Origin: Lomentospora prolificans | Taxonomy: Eukaryota; Ascomycota; Sordariomycetes; Microascales; Microascaceae | Direction: 5' to 3' | Assembly (NCBI GenBank): GCA_029532625.1 | Contig: JARFXM010000008.1 | Coordinates: 1,178,001 to 1,242,000 of the forward strand | Length of the DNA: 64,000 nucleotides | Part shown: in pieces, positions 1 through 12,423 of the stretch | How positions within the stretch are numbered: the stretch's first letter is position 1 | Layout: the number at the start of each line of letters is the position of its first letter | The notes under the pieces: model-generated | The model's input: the letters and a program-made list of their open reading frames with translations, nothing else | What the model was told of the DNA's origin: nothing | Databases searched by the model: none | Program-made: the position numbers and the translations under genes

Positions 1-658
1 GCCAAGACGAAGGACGCGGGAAGCAAAGGTTGTATCCTACAATATCCGACCCGCTAAATCGAGATAAACGGAGATGGGCTGTAGCTATAGAGCCCGCGGA
101 TACCCAGATGAAAGGATAGATGAAGAAACAATGACAACTCAAGGGGTAAACCGAAACATAAACAAATTCTCTCCAACTTCGATTCCGTACGTACCTGTTC
201 TCGGTTGGATTGCACCCCAGGCACATGAACGATGCCCTCGCCCGTTGGGCGAGGCATGCCAGCAGTCGTGTTACCGTTCTTTTTAGGCCTAAGCGAAGGG
301 AAATAATTGATGGTTAGCCGCTTGCATCGTGTTGGGGATTTGACAGTGATAAGCAGGCAGCAAGCATGAATCAGGGGAATTTGGTAGGGTCGCATCATCG
401 CCGCACAGATGGTGGATGCCAGAATGACGGGGCGGTCGTTCCCCCCAAGGAGAAAAAGAAAATAAGGCCACTTGCCACTGGCCCTCCGCTTCAAGGCATC
501 ATCTCCAACCACCCATCAAATGCCAGGCGTAGAAAATGAATAAAGCGACACGCAAGATGGAGGGGGAAAAATGAAATGAATACTTGATTCGATGAGGGAG
601 CACTCGATCAAGTAGGGCAAGAGTGAAGAGAAACGAGGGACAGGTGAAATTTGCCAAC
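1..658. other. intergenic stretch at left edge
   Basis: I see no supportable gene. Open frames of 60-150 codons on both strands overlap one another and show no domain-like composition. The right part is presumably the 3' UTR of the minus-strand gene that ends at 659. Confidence 0.5.
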
Positions 659-3103
659 TTACGATGTCTTGACACGAGGGCCAGTTCGCTGCCTCTTTGC
701 AGGAGGCTGCAACACTGGGGTGGCGGCCCGCGAGGTCACCCGCGAGGACGGAGCATTGCTCTTCATCGAGGCTGCGATAGGGGAGGCCGTCCTCTCGAGG
801 TCATCGTGTGTCCTCTTGACGGCTGACCGAGTAGATCTGGTGGCTGGTGTGGTGGAGATGGGAGAGGGCTTTACACCGCTCCGAGTCTTGCGCGCGGGAG
901 CGGCGGCAAGGGGCGATGACTTGATAGAGCCGTCTGCGTCGGCCGAGCTGCCTGCATCGTGAGGTTTTGCAGAGCCCTCCCTCTTCGCCTTCGCCTTGGC
1001 AGCAGCAGCGGTACCTGGTCGTGAGGATTGGGATTCATCGTCCGAATGGCCCTCAGGTTCCTGCATGCTCGAGCGAATAGCTGAAGCCTTCACAGGAAGA
1101 TTGGGGAAAAGTGGGCGGACGACGCCGGGCATGGCATGGGGTTTGGGGGTGCCGTCGTGGGAACCATGGGGTGCCTCATCAGAGTTTGGAGCTGGGAGGG
1201 ATGATGATGGCGAGGGTGAGAGCGTGTCGCGGGCTTTGGCTTGGGACCTGCTGGAGCCGGGGGCAGGATTGGCCCTGGAATTATTAGTGCCTTTAGTGGA
1301 CGCGGTTGATTTGCGCTGGGCCACCGTAGTTTTGCCGGCCCCTGTCGTAATCACTGAATGGCGGGTGGGGTGGGCGCCTGACACGTCTCCCGGTGCAGCA
1401 GCCTCTTCCTCCTCGTCCACTGAGGTGGAATCCGCGACCTGCGACTGGTCCAGATGCTCTGATGTTGTGCCACTCGCTCGGATGCTGTCGGCTCGCTTGC
1501 CAGCCGTCTTGCTGATACTACCACCACTGATTCTCAGTCCCGTAGCCGAATTTTGTAGCTGTAATTGGCGCTGGACCTTGGGCTTGTTCTGCTCCTTGGA
1601 TTGGGCCTTGAGCTTGAGCTTGGGCTCCTTCTGGAGTCCGGGCTCGAGCTTCATGTCCTCGTCCACAAAGTCGGCAATTGCCTGGAGCTCTGGAGTGTCG
1701 AAGGAGATGGATGAGAGGGAAGAGTCGCTTCCTAGCGAGTCGCTGCGAGGTCGCTTTCGAGTAGGCGTCTCTAGCTTACCTGTCTTTGCCTTGGATGTGT
1801 CGGACGAGGCAGTAGCGTCCTCCGACGTTTTCGCGTGAACTTGAACCTCTTCCTCAGCGCTCCCAGTGCTACCACGCGTCGCCCTCCGCCGTGACCTCGA
1901 GAGCGAGGGTGATTCGGGATACGTGGTTTTTTGCTTCTTAAATGCACGCATACCTTCCTCCTCATCGAACAGGATGCTTGCCGTAGTCGGGTCGAATCTT
2001 AGAAGATCGCTGTAGGGTGTAGGGATGGGGTTCTCGGGGGACCCCACAGCGTCGGGTGAGAAAAATAGGTAGGCAGCGTTATCCTTGGCTCCCGCCTGCT
2101 TTCGCTCCGCCATTAGGCTAGCAAACTGATCCAACGTGTCGCCATCCGCCCGTTGGAGGAAAATGTCTTCAAACATGACCAAAATCTGGGGATTTGATGA
2201 TTTTTCGTCGTAGAGAGTGCGTAAGGCGTAGGCTGTAGTGTAGCGGTTGTACTTGAGCGCAAACTGCACTGCATCGTCGACCGCCTTGTCGACCGCCTGT
2301 CGCTTCTTCGCAAGACCCCCATCAGAGACCGCATTTTCAGCCGATGCAGGGACCGCCGTTGTTGCTGAGGGCTCTTCCACAGCCACTGGCGCAGCCGCAC
2401 GGTGGGCGGAGGCCCTCGTGAGGCTCCTACGAGCAATCGGCGACCGATGAAGGCCCATCTTCCGCTTCATGCCACCCCTCGGTTCGTAATCCTCGTCGTT
2501 ATTGTCGTCAATATCCTTGATGCCCAAGAGCGCCAGCTCGTTCTTGTCGTGCACAGTGGCAGATGTGTGGGGTGGAGGAAGAGTGGAGGATGATGATGGC
2601 GGAGCTGGCTGAGGCGAAGATGGAGACGGAGAAATCGGTGGGGATGGCGACCGAGAAGAGAATGGAGAAGGCGAGGCCAACGTGTTCGCGGAGAGAAATT
2701 TGGAGCTGTGGGATTTTGTGCTTCGGTGGGCCGTCTCCTCCTCGTCATCGGTCGCATCAGCAGACTTTTTCCTCCCGGCGTTGCTCGCCGCTCCTGACGG
2801 CTTCAGTACGATTTTCCGTACCACACCATTATTATTCTCCTTCTTCGAGCCCCCTCCGGCTGCCTTTTCTACCTTTGGCAGCGATCCTAGCGGCTGCATG
2901 TTCTCGAGCACGCCGTAACGCACCAGGCCAACCTCTTCGAAGCTAGGCTTGTTCTGCACCGCAGGTTCCATCCATCGTCGCATAAACGCCCGAGATGCCT
3001 CGTTCGCGGTGTTCTTATTCGCCTCGAGAGGTCCTCCTCCTTGCGCACCCTGTGCTGGGCTCGAATATCGCGAGCGCGACGATCTCGTGTTGGAAGAAAT
3101 CAT
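659..3103 (-). CDS. unrecognised low-complexity, probably nuclear protein (814 aa)
   Basis: A single long open frame with ATG at 3103. I do not recognise the family. Most of the protein is Ser/Pro/Lys/Glu-rich and looks disordered, with repeated basic patches (KKRQ, RKRPRS, PAKRQRTGPR) that resemble nuclear localisation signals. Two parts look folded: a short N-terminal segment near residues 37-75 (AFMRRWMEP, then FEEVGLVRYGVLENMQPLG) and a helical core near residues 270-350 (AVQFALKYNRYTTAYALRTL, then a segment ending YLFFSPDAV). Acidic stretches separate them. A role in chromatin or transcription is only a guess from composition. The stop codon TAA lies inside GTAAGT, a perfect donor site, so a short extra exon to the left is possible. 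An antisense open frame at 996-1838 is a shadow of the low-complexity codons. Confidence 0.75.
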   Translation of the reverse strand: MISSNTRSSRSRYSSPAQGAQGGGPLEANKNTANEASRAFMRRWMEPAVQNKPSFEEVGLVRYGVLENMQPLGSLPKVEKAAGGGSKKENNNGVVRKIVLKPSGAASNAGRKKSADATDDEEETAHRSTKSHSSKFLSANTLASPSPFSSRSPSPPISPSPSSPQPAPPSSSSTLPPPHTSATVHDKNELALLGIKDIDDNNDEDYEPRGGMKRKMGLHRSPIARRSLTRASAHRAAAPVAVEEPSATTAVPASAENAVSDGGLAKKRQAVDKAVDDAVQFALKYNRYTTAYALRTLYDEKSSNPQILVMFEDIFLQRADGDTLDQFASLMAERKQAGAKDNAAYLFFSPDAVGSPENPIPTPYSDLLRFDPTTASILFDEEEGMRAFKKQKTTYPESPSLSRSRRRATRGSTGSAEEEVQVHAKTSEDATASSDTSKAKTGKLETPTRKRPRSDSLGSDSSLSSISFDTPELQAIADFVDEDMKLEPGLQKEPKLKLKAQSKEQNKPKVQRQLQLQNSATGLRISGGSISKTAGKRADSIRASGTTSEHLDQSQVADSTSVDEEEEAAAPGDVSGAHPTRHSVITTGAGKTTVAQRKSTASTKGTNNSRANPAPGSSRSQAKARDTLSPSPSSSLPAPNSDEAPHGSHDGTPKPHAMPGVVRPLFPNLPVKASAIRSSMQEPEGHSDDESQSSRPGTAAAAKAKAKREGSAKPHDAGSSADADGSIKSSPLAAAPARKTRSGVKPSPISTTPATRSTRSAVKRTHDDLERTASPIAASMKSNAPSSRVTSRAATPVLQPPAKRQRTGPRVKTS

Positions 3104-5431
3104 GCTAGAGGGGAGCGTTCGACCCCAGGAGACAGCCTTGGTCTTCCTGCCCTTCTTTTGCTCCCAAGATTAAGGTATGATAAATCCCCCTAGGTCCTTG
3201 AATCCTCTCAGTCGCGTCGAAGGCTCGAACGCGAGAATAAAATGAATGGGCTCGTTGAGAAAAGAGGTACTTGGGGTGGGTCCCCTTGTCGGGGGAACGC
3301 GAACTTGGGGGGATTCCTTTTTTTGACGGAGAACGCTTTCTTACTCTCCTATTCGGGGGACCCTGCGCGCTTCGGTGTTAGCATCGTGTTTCGATCGCGT
3401 TTCTTGCCTGGTAGCAGCAGCGAAAATTACCTGGTTGCGCATACATGTGCATCTAATTCCCGGATCTCCTTCTTTTCCGACGTGTTTAGGTTTCGCTCGC
3501 TCCTCTTCCTTTCCACGGTAGGAATGGGATGATGCAAAAGGTGTGTGGTGCAGGAGGGTGTAGGAGAAGCTCGGCGTGGGTCATAAATTCTGGGCGGCGT
3601 TTTTTTCCAGAGTCAAGGACGTGGCCTGGCTGCACTGTAAATTGCGTCTCAGTCTCGCCACTACTGTGCAAGGGGGCATCTTCTCAGCCCTCGCCTTTCA
3701 ACGACAGCACATCCACACAAGATATAATTGATCAGTCTAATCTCTATCTTGAAAATTCCCTTCTCTCGCGAAAGACGCTTCTCCCCGCATCCATAGCAGA
3801 TGACTCGAATTGCCCCTACCTTCTCCGCTCGCCCATGTATCCTCGGCTGGCTCGGGCAGAGTGTTATGCAGAGCACTCAGTGCACTATAGCTCCGCCAAT
3901 GTCTTGTCTTTGTTTCTCTCTCTCTACACCTAAATACTCGGCGCTCTCCTGCTGGCCAGTCCCAACAAGCCTGGCACTGCTCCCGTTGGAAAAAAAAGCC
4001 CCCCCAATCACAGTACCGGGTGTCTCCGCTTCCTCGGGCTGGAACCTGTAGATGTTGTATCTAGAGCCCGGTTCATCTCCACCGCCCTCAGGGCTTGAGG
4101 CGCCTTGTCGCTACCAGCATGTTCCGAAAGCCACCTGTGGTCTTCTTGTTGGTTGGCAGCGGAGGGGGTTGCAGCAGAAAGTGAAGGCAGATTCGGTGCC
4201 AAGTTGGTCCCGTATCGCCACAGGAAGGGGCGGCTCATAATCCCGCAGACATCAAGAGTCTCAGTGAGCGAGGGATTGTCACCGCTCGACCACCAGCCTA
4301 GGTAAGCACCAAGCATTCATCCAAAAGGGCGTCGGACATGAACAAAAGAGGAAAAGAAAAGTGTACCAAAGGGTTCAAGGTAAACGGCTTTAAAATATCG
4401 GCTGTGTCGTTCACAGGTACGTTAAAATTGCCCAAGTGAAGGCCGGCTGCGAATAGGCTGCTGTCTTCCTTCAGTGGTTCACCTTCCGGGCCTCGCTAAA
4501 GGTCGGTGATTTTGCGACGGAAGCGAGATAGGCTCCCCGTTCCATTTCAACCGCCAGGACTCTCCTAGTTATGCCCCGGTCAGAGCTCTAGAGCCTCGCC
4601 GGCCCAATCCTTGTGCAGATCATGGGATCATAGCCTTTGGCTGCCTTTCTGTCACAATTGCGACGCGAGCTTAGACCGGTGGCGAGATGGTGCGTCTCAA
4701 ATGTTGCTTATTTTCCCGACAGCCCCAAAAGCTGCCAAAGATGCGTCGGTGTCCTAGCAGGCGGCGCAGAAGAAAGGGGTAAACACTTTAGGGGTCGACG
4801 CGTCCACGCGAGAACAAGCGAGCCTTTGGTGGGTATTAGGGGAAACGCCACAATGTTCACCTGCGTTCATCAACTTTATCTCTCCCATCTCCCACTCCAG
4901 CGAATCCTTTTCTGTGAGACAATGGGACCTTGGGAGTCAAGACAGGAGAGCCACTGATCTGTTCTGCGTCTGGAGAACGGAGTTTGCTTTTCTTTTTAAT
5001 TGTTGCTATTCGAGCTGCGATCAAGGTTGGGGGAATGGTGGTTCCATTGCTATCCTATTTTCCTTTCGCAAATGCAGGCCCCCATTCTGTCAACCAAGAC
5101 GGACAACTTACTTTGGAAAGCAGTACCCGAATACCCACTTTCTGGTCAGCCGAATATCCCACGGCCAGACGCCGGTAAATACACGTAGTAGCAGTGCATA
5201 ATGCTCTTTGCCCTGGGGGGGGAGGGGCAACGATTAACAACTCGCCCGCTTTTCTCATAGGCCCTCGAGTTCTCAAAGGCCAAGGTCCGACGTTCCAAAG
5301 GTTCCTGAGGTTGATTCTAAGAGAGCGGGCCTCACCGGCTTGTTATCCGTTACTACCATCAAACCAGTGGACCGCTTCATCGCGACATCGAGACACTACG
5401 TGCGACAGCCCCACCCATTTCTTCAGCCCGC
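3104..5431. other. intergenic, 2.3 kb
   Basis: The right-hand side is the promoter and leader of the minus-strand gene starting at 3103; the left-hand side of the next gene ends at 5432. Several frames near 100 codons (for example 3529-3933 plus and 4008-4316 minus) overlap on opposite strands and have no recognisable domain or splice pattern. I see nothing else. Confidence 0.5.
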
Positions 5432-7050
5432 CTATTCCTCGTCGCTAGACTCCTCTTCAGACTCCTCCTCCTCCTCCTGGGCCTTCTTGGCGGGCTTCTT
5501 CTTCTTCTTCTTGTTGGTCTTCTTCTTGCCAGTGTTTCTGGCTATGGGTTGCTCAAGAATCTTAAGGATCTCTTCGTCGGTAATCTTCTTGTCAGACTTG
5601 AACTTGCTAACGTCGAGGGGTGGGGCAGCACCAAGCTTGGTGATGCCGTTCTTGGTGATGGCTAGATGTGAAGCATTAGCTCAAGTTTCACGTCCGCGAT
5701 TTGCTTTCGGGCCGCAACCCGACTAGTTGAGATATCACTTACCAATGGTGGTCAAAAGACGTGCAACGGGGGAGTTATCCTTATCACCAACAAGCTCGTA
5801 CTGGCGGAAGACATTGCTACGGACGCACTCAACGACACCAGACTTGGCATCACGCTCGTCCTCAAGCTGCCTAAGCGAGAAGGGGAAATTGCCGAACCTC
5901 TTGACGACTTCGGAGAGGATCTTGCGAGAGGTGGGACGCTTGAGACCGTAGGTCTGGAGTGTACGTCGGTGGAGAGTGGCACGCTGCTCGAGGGTCTTCA
6001 CCTTTCCGGTACCCAAGCTGACGCCCATTTCAACACCCCAAACCTCACCGACAGCGGGGAAACCCTCTCCCTTGGTACCCTCAGAAGGGGCGAGGACAAT
6101 CTTCTTCTGGCCCTCGATCTCGTTGCGATCGAAAAGCCACGAGGTGGTGCTCTCAACGAGATTGCAGTCGTAGCTCTTTACAACCTTCTCGAGAAGGCTG
6201 GTGATCTTGGATTGGCTAGGGGGCTTGGCCGCGGCGGCCTTGGCCTTCTCCTCGTCGGTTCCGCTGGCAAGGACACCGGGAGGAAGCATCAATCGAAGGA
6301 GCAGCTCATTGGCGTAGTAAGTCGCGAGTACGAGATCAGCGGGACGGCCAGTGACCTCCTCGTCCGCCTTGCCAGCAAGGATGGTGTCACATACGATGGA
6401 GCCGAAACCATCAATTTGAGCACCGAGCTGGATCTTGACAGGCTCACCGGGCTGGAGCTCAAGAGCGGCCTCGGTCTCGTCGGACTTCAGCGGGGTGTAA
6501 GGAGTGACATAAGAGGCAGGCGAGATGGTGCAAGGGTGGGAGAAACCTAGAAAGAAGCAGCTCAGCAGTTAGCTTCTGATCCGCAAGGGACAGGAAGACC
6601 GGTCAGCTATCCACAAACCCTTGGTGACCTTCTTTCCACGGTAGACCTTGGCAACCTCTTCTTCGATGAGCTGGTCACCCTTTTCGCAGATCTCAACGAT
6701 CTTAGCACCAGGGACGCAAAGCTCCTTGACCTTGGCAAGCACGCGCTCAGAGATCTCAGCGGCGGTCCTGTACTTGGTGAAGGTATCAGGGTTGTTGAGG
6801 GTATAGTCTATATCCAGAATCCAGCTCAGTTAGCCCGAATGCTGCTATGACAGATGCTGGGAAGATGCTGGGAAAAGCTTTTGCGCAGCGCAAGGTGGGG
6901 TCATGATGCGGCATGCAAAACAACGAGACTTCAACCCTGGCCCGGGGACAAACTCGAGGGTCAAACCGTGTAAAAATAATGCGACAAAAATACAGATACG
7001 CGGAAAGGATATTTAATGAGAAGCATACCTATCTCCTTCTCTTCAGTCAT
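5432..7050 (-). CDS. cdb4: PA2G4/EBP1-family protein (Cdb4-like), 414 aa
   Basis: Four exons: 7050-7029, 6807-6619, 6546-5743 and 5661-5432, which join in frame. The family has the methionine aminopeptidase 'pita-bread' fold without peptidase activity. It binds structured RNA, ribosomes or curved DNA (human EBP1/PA2G4, fission yeast Cdb4). Visible signs: the N-terminal helix region TAAEISERVLAKVKELC, the GFSHPCTIS segment that follows exon 2, QLGAQIDGFGSIVCDTI, EVWGVEMGVSLGTGKVK, and a very basic then acidic C terminus (KKKTNKKKKKK followed by Glu/Ser), typical of EBP1. At 414 aa it fits EBP1/Cdb4 better than the longer ribosome-export factor Arx1. The start has a good context (CCAAAATGAC) and exon 1 encodes only seven residues before a 221-nt intron. 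Likely role: ribosome biogenesis or translation, in nucleus and cytoplasm. Confidence 0.93.
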
Positions 7051-8963
7051 TTTGGCGGTGGTATTCAGTGAATGAGCAAGATGAGCGTTGGTGATGTCAA
7101 TGAGGGGCAAGTCTTGTGTCTAAGAAGCAAGCTTCCCGAATCAGGCCAGCAGGGTCGAGCTCTCTGGCTGTGGAAGGGAAGAAGTGGGATAGGGTAAGAG
7201 AAGGGGAGATTAGGAAATAAAATGACCAGACAGTCAAGACAATCCTAGTGTTCTTTTTAGAGGAGAAAAATAAAGGGAAAGGTGGAACGATGGCAAGTCG
7301 GGCTCGGTTCCAAATGTCGTGCGCCAACTTCAAATCGTTCCTGACTTGGCGAGACGTGGATGATGTACTTGTAGCAGGCCAGCTGGAACCAAGAGCGAAG
7401 GCGGGGAAGGAGGGGCTGTCTCGAATTTGTGCCCTGAATTGTGCGTTGATTGTTGCTGGTCTAAATGTGCTGATGACTCGCCCACTGTTTCTGACGGGAG
7501 CTCGTCGTCAGTGTATTAGCCGCACCTATTACTTGGTATTTTCTTCTCCATGTTTGTACTTTTCTTTTTCTCTTTGCTTCCGCCTTTCCCTTTTCTCGTC
7601 TCGGGCTGGATTATTTAATATAATGTAGCCTGAGCTCGATCTGCGCATCTATGTCCATGATCTCGTGAGCAGGAAACCGCATGGCCTGCGGGTCGCTGGC
7701 TGTCTGGGTTCCCCCTCCTGCCTCTCGCGTAGGCGACAGCTTCACACTCTCTCGACGCAAACACCAATAGCTCGATGTGGGGGGTTGTTCTACAAAGGAG
7801 GCAACAATAGCACTTACACGAGGCCAACAGCCCTAATCGGTTCAATATTGTGCTCCCTTTGTGGCTCCACGGGAGATTGATCCCATAGGCCATGATTGTC
7901 GGCTTAGTTTCCGCCTACAAGTGCCAATAATAGCTCGCCGTAGTGGCAATCAGGACCCAGACGCCAGCTCCCGCTGGCCTTCCGAAGGAGTGCAACTCTA
8001 TCCACGGTGCTCCTGCTAAATGCTATTTATTTATTATTTAGCGTCAGCTGTTTTCCGTGCCATGGCAAAGGGCCCTACGCGCAAACCACCCAGAAGATTC
8101 CCCAAACCCCGTACTACAAGGGAAAAAGAGGGATGTGGAAAGCCAGCGGGCAAGCTCAACTTGGCTCTTGAAATGTACCGGATGAGGTGGATGTTAGGCA
8201 GTATTCGAGAGCGTTGCGCCGCCGAGCCCGAAATATACCTCGGCCGCAACAGAAATCTTGCGCATAACTCTATGTTTCGTCCGCGCGCGGAATGCGCGAA
8301 CCTAATAGCACAAGGATGTACCTCACACCCAGTGAAAACGCGTGGTGTCGCATCATGAGATGCAAATCAGAGGCGCGTCAGTGCATTAAATTTTGGATGA
8401 GGCCCAAGTGTCGTTGGTTCCTCTCCCAGCCCATATCCATATCATGCAATGTTGTCCATGTCATGCAACCTGCGACTCTCAGTTGTCGCCAGGTGCAGCA
8501 GCTGTATCCTGGTGGCTTATGTCAGCAAATCAGGGGAAAATGAACCACTCCTGTCTAGGTACATCATTTACCGTGAAGTTTAGCAGTATTTAGAGAGTAC
8601 CGAGGTGCCACGCCCTTGAAAACTTGAAACAAACTCTTCAGCCACAACCTAGCGAAAACGGCGAATGGGAGCATCCCACGCGCCTCAGTGTTCAGCCTGC
8701 CAGATTCAATCCTCGCCCGCCTTCTCGTAGCCAAATGAATTTTGGGAGAAGCTCAGGACATCATCGCAAACCGCCCGCGTATCTTTGTCCGCCCCAATTC
8801 GAACGACCCTAGCCTCTGCGAAATATCGACGCACCGAAATCCCACCATCGCATTCGATCCATCACTTTTGATCCTGGCCTGATCACTCTCGATTAATCCC
8901 CCATTCGCGCTGGTTGTCGCAGCGTCGCGGCGACCGCGCGATCGACACCACACATCCGCCGCC
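7051..8963. other. divergent promoter region, 1.9 kb
   Basis: Lies between the minus-strand EBP1-like gene and the plus-strand SNF5 gene. The last ~150 bases read as SNF5 leader (C-rich, ending in GCCGCCATGG). An ACGCGT site occurs near 8338, singly. Small frames (7248-7628, 8020-8358) have no recognisable content. Confidence 0.5.
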
Positions 8964-11236
8964 ATGGCTGCAGAACCTTCCACATCCACATCCACCCCGA
9001 CATCCACCCCTACTGTAGTCGGTCCCACGCCGACTACCGCGAATGATGGCGCGAACCATCCCTCTTCTTCGACTTCAGAGGCTGAGAACGCCAATGGCCA
9101 TGAGTCCACGCCCTCCGAGAATGGTGCCAAGCCCATCCCCGTGAGGACGAAGGAGTCCTTCCAAAAACTCCTCCTTGAGCGGTATATGGCGCGAGATTCT
9201 GCCGCTGCCGCCGGTCTCTACGAAGAAACACAAAAGAAGAAGGCGGAAACCGCGTATAAACTTGAGCGAACGAGGGAATACGCGCGCGTCAGGAACGAGT
9301 ATCGCCAATGGTTCCCACCCGGCAAGCTATATGGCGAGGGTTATCAGGGTTTCGCCAACGGCTTCACCGAAAATAATAACCATTCCGTCATCTTATACCC
9401 TGTGCAGAAGCCTCGGGCTGGGAAGAGGACTGTCCAGCCTTTGAAATGGAAGAGGAAGGACATGGCCCAGCAGGCCGAACAACACGAGGAACTTGTTCCC
9501 ATCAGGTTAGACGTCGATCACGACAAGATCAAGTTGCGTGATACCTTTACTTGGAACCTTCACGACCGCACGGTGCCTGTCGAACTATTTGCTGCTCAGC
9601 TCGTTGAGGATATGGATATTAAGCCCCCCGCGTCCCAGGCGGTTTTTGAACAAATCGTTTTGCAGATGCGCGAGCAAATCAACGACTTCTACCCTTTCGT
9701 TTTCTCAGAAGAGGACGCCTTGGACCCAGAACTACCTTATTCAGCATACAAAAACGATGAGATGCGCATATTAATAAAACTCAACATCACGATCGGTCAA
9801 CACACGCTAGTGGACCAATTCGAATGGGAACTCAACAACCCTCTCAACTCCCCAGAAGAATTCGCGGTTTGCATGGCCCGTGACCTATCGCTCTCTGGCG
9901 AATTCACGACAGCAATCGCGCACTCAATCCGCGAACAAGTCCAGCTCTTCACGCGCAGCCTCTACAGCGTTGGACATCCATTCGATGGCCGTCCTGTCGA
10001 GGACCCCGACCTCGTCAACGCCTTCTTGCCCTCTCCTTTGCCTACCGTATTCAGGCCACAGCAGCAAGCCAAGGACTACGCGCCGTCTTTGTGGGAGATG
10101 AGCGAGGCGGACCTCGAGCGGAACGAAACGATATTCTCGCGAGAACAAAGGAGGCAGAAGCGCTCTGTCAACCGTCGTGGCGGACCTCAGCTACCCGATC
10201 TCAAAGAGAGGCAGCGTACCATCAGGACCCTCATCGTGTCCTCGACACTACCCGGCGCCGCTCGGGACGTCGAGGACAGCAGGCTATACAAGAGGGTGGC
10301 GGGTGCTCCCACCGGCCGGAAGCGAGGGGCTGCCAGGGATGGCGAAATCTCTGACTCGGAAGAGAGCGACGATTCGTCGCCCGATTCCCCTGCTCCATCT
10401 ACTCTCACGGGCACGGCCAGGACGAGAGGCATGCGCGGAGCGGCATCCGCTGCACAGCAGCGCATGGCCAACCTCGGCAGGTCAGAGACTCCTGAAGCGA
10501 GCATTACACATCATCACGAGACTCGCACAGCGCGGCGCTTCGGCAGGGATACAGCAGATGAAGCGGATGATAAGCTCATCGTCACCCTGAAGGTCAACAA
10601 GGAAAAGCTCAGGAAGCTACTTAGCGAGCCTCGCGGTGCGCACACACCAAGTGTGTCTCAAAGCCCTGCGCCTTCTGCTCGGGGGCGGCCTAGCGTGGGC
10701 ACCATGGACCCTCCCGTAACGCCTGGGGCTGCATCCTCTGCGACACCAGCGCAAGCGCCTTCATCGGCGACGCCTCAACCCTCTGGTGCCAAGGCACCCC
10801 AAATAGGAAGGATACCCGCCCCTCCTCCGGTTCCAGGCCGTGGACCTCCTACGCCGGTATGTACCAACTTTCTCATGAAGCTCCAATTCGCCTGACTAAC
10901 GTTGGCCTTTCCCTCTAGCCCCCTCCCCCCGAATGGCTTATCACCGCCCTCGACAATCTTCAAAAGATCTACACCTATGATTCTTTCGAAGCCCTCATGA
11001 AGTATTCCCCTGTCGACCCCCAGACCGAGCTTCCCATCCAGCAGCAGCCAGGCCAGCCCCTTCCACCCGATACCAAGTATATGTTCCTCCCCCGTGTGCG
11101 TTGCAAGGACTGCCCGGGCAAACTCTATACGCCTGGCGCCGACACAACGGCGAGCAACTTCGAGATCCACCTCAAGCATAACAAGCACAGGGAGAAAGTT
11201 AACAAGCGCGCGGGCAAGGAGACGAAGCCGCAGTAA
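8964..11236 (+). CDS. snf5: SWI/SNF chromatin-remodelling subunit SNF5 (SNF5/INI1 family), 736 aa
   Basis: Two exons: 8964-10856 and 10919-11236, with a 62-nt intron (GTATGT, branch CTGACTAAC, TCTAG). The start lies in an ideal context, GCCGCCATGG. After a Ser/Thr-rich N terminus comes a charged helical block (LLERYMARDSAAAAGLYEET), then the two SNF5 repeats: about 176-245 (VPIRLDVDHDKIKLRDTFTW) and about 266-335 (RILIKLNITIGQHTLVDQFE). The C-terminal half is disordered, with an acidic patch and a proline stretch across the intron. The last ~50 residues hold a C-x2-C...H-x4-H zinc-finger-like motif (RCKDC ... HLKHNKH), which I associate with filamentous-fungal SNF5 proteins. The SNF5 repeats contact the nucleosome acidic patch and other subunits. 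The RSC paralogue Sfh1 is an alternative name; length and C-terminal motif favour SNF5. Confidence 0.9.
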
Positions 11237-12423
11237 TCTGCTCTTCCGTGTACGTTTCCGGGGCAGGGTGTCTATTTTTTTTTCTTTTTTCTTTTTTTCT
11301 TTTCCTTCACATTTCGGGCGTCCTTTCCCTTTCGTGTTGATCTAATTCCACGGGACTTTTGTGTGTTTGATGGGGTTGGGGACCTGCAGTTTCTTTCTTT
11401 TTTCGTTGCTCCGTTTTTCCCTCCTTTGACTCGCTATTACTTGCTATGCTCTTACTGTATCTTTGTTTAACTCTCGAGCGTATGGTACTGAAACTTTTTC
11501 GGTGGGAGGGGCGGGGGGGTTAACTGGCCTTTTTACCTTTTTCTTTTATTTTATTTTATATCTCTTCATCTACTTTACCTCTCCAACTTCCCAGCGGGAG
11601 TGATGGAATCTCTTCACACGTTATCGTAGTGGTTCGAACATGACTCGGAAAGGCTCCTCATTCCGCCTTCCCTACTCCTCTTGTGTATTTTACAATATGG
11701 GATATAGAAAAATATGAAAAGTCATGTCAAGAAAGCGTGCCCGTGTTCGCCATACGACTGGCCCACTAGACTCTGAGTTTCCTGCCAAGGGGTGAACGAA
11801 CGAGGCGTATAGACGCATCAAAACACTCGAGACGTCGGGATAGGAACATGGTGGCGCAAATTTCGTACAATAGCACAAGAATACATCCTCCGAGGACTTC
11901 AGCTCGAAAGATAGTGCCCTGTCGGCCCTTCATCCCATTTTCACGATCCATTCTCGCAAACGTAGCTCGACCTCGAGAATCTCCTGACATCCATCCTCCT
12001 CGCAAGGACACATCGACCAAGAACCGAACCACTACCGTTGCTCGTAAATAAAGCAGAGTAAGAACATCGATAGGTGGCAATATAAGAAAGAAAGACTAGG
12101 GACTCGAAGAAATAAGGGTTAAATGGAATGGATAAGATATCAACAGAGGTCCAACTGTAAACATGACAATAAAAAGTGAAAATAGGTACAAAACTAGAGA
12201 GGAATCGTAAAAGAAAAACAAGTGTGCCCCTTCCCTTCCTAGACTTGTTAGGAAACAAAAGAAGAAGAGAAAAGAAAAGTGTCAGAACCCGAAAAGAAAC
12301 GAGGCATCGAACAAACTCAACTCATCTTCATGTCATGAAACCCTGATTCCGTACGCGTCATTTCCCCCCAATTTTCATCCTGGCCCGTTTCACCACCCCG
12401 CACACAACGCCCATCGCAGAGAA
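11237..12423. other. convergent 3' region between SNF5 and PDS5
   Basis: Holds the 3' UTRs of two convergent genes. 11272-11310 is almost pure T/C, and 11536-11560 is T-rich with TTTTATTTTA-like runs, as expected for 3'-end formation signals. No coding frame is supported. Confidence 0.6.

Noticed and set aside
996..1838. A 280-codon plus-strand frame opposite the first gene
   Set aside because: It is the antisense shadow of Ser/Glu/Lys-rich codons of the 814-aa minus-strand frame; no domain, and the sense frame is much longer with better composition.
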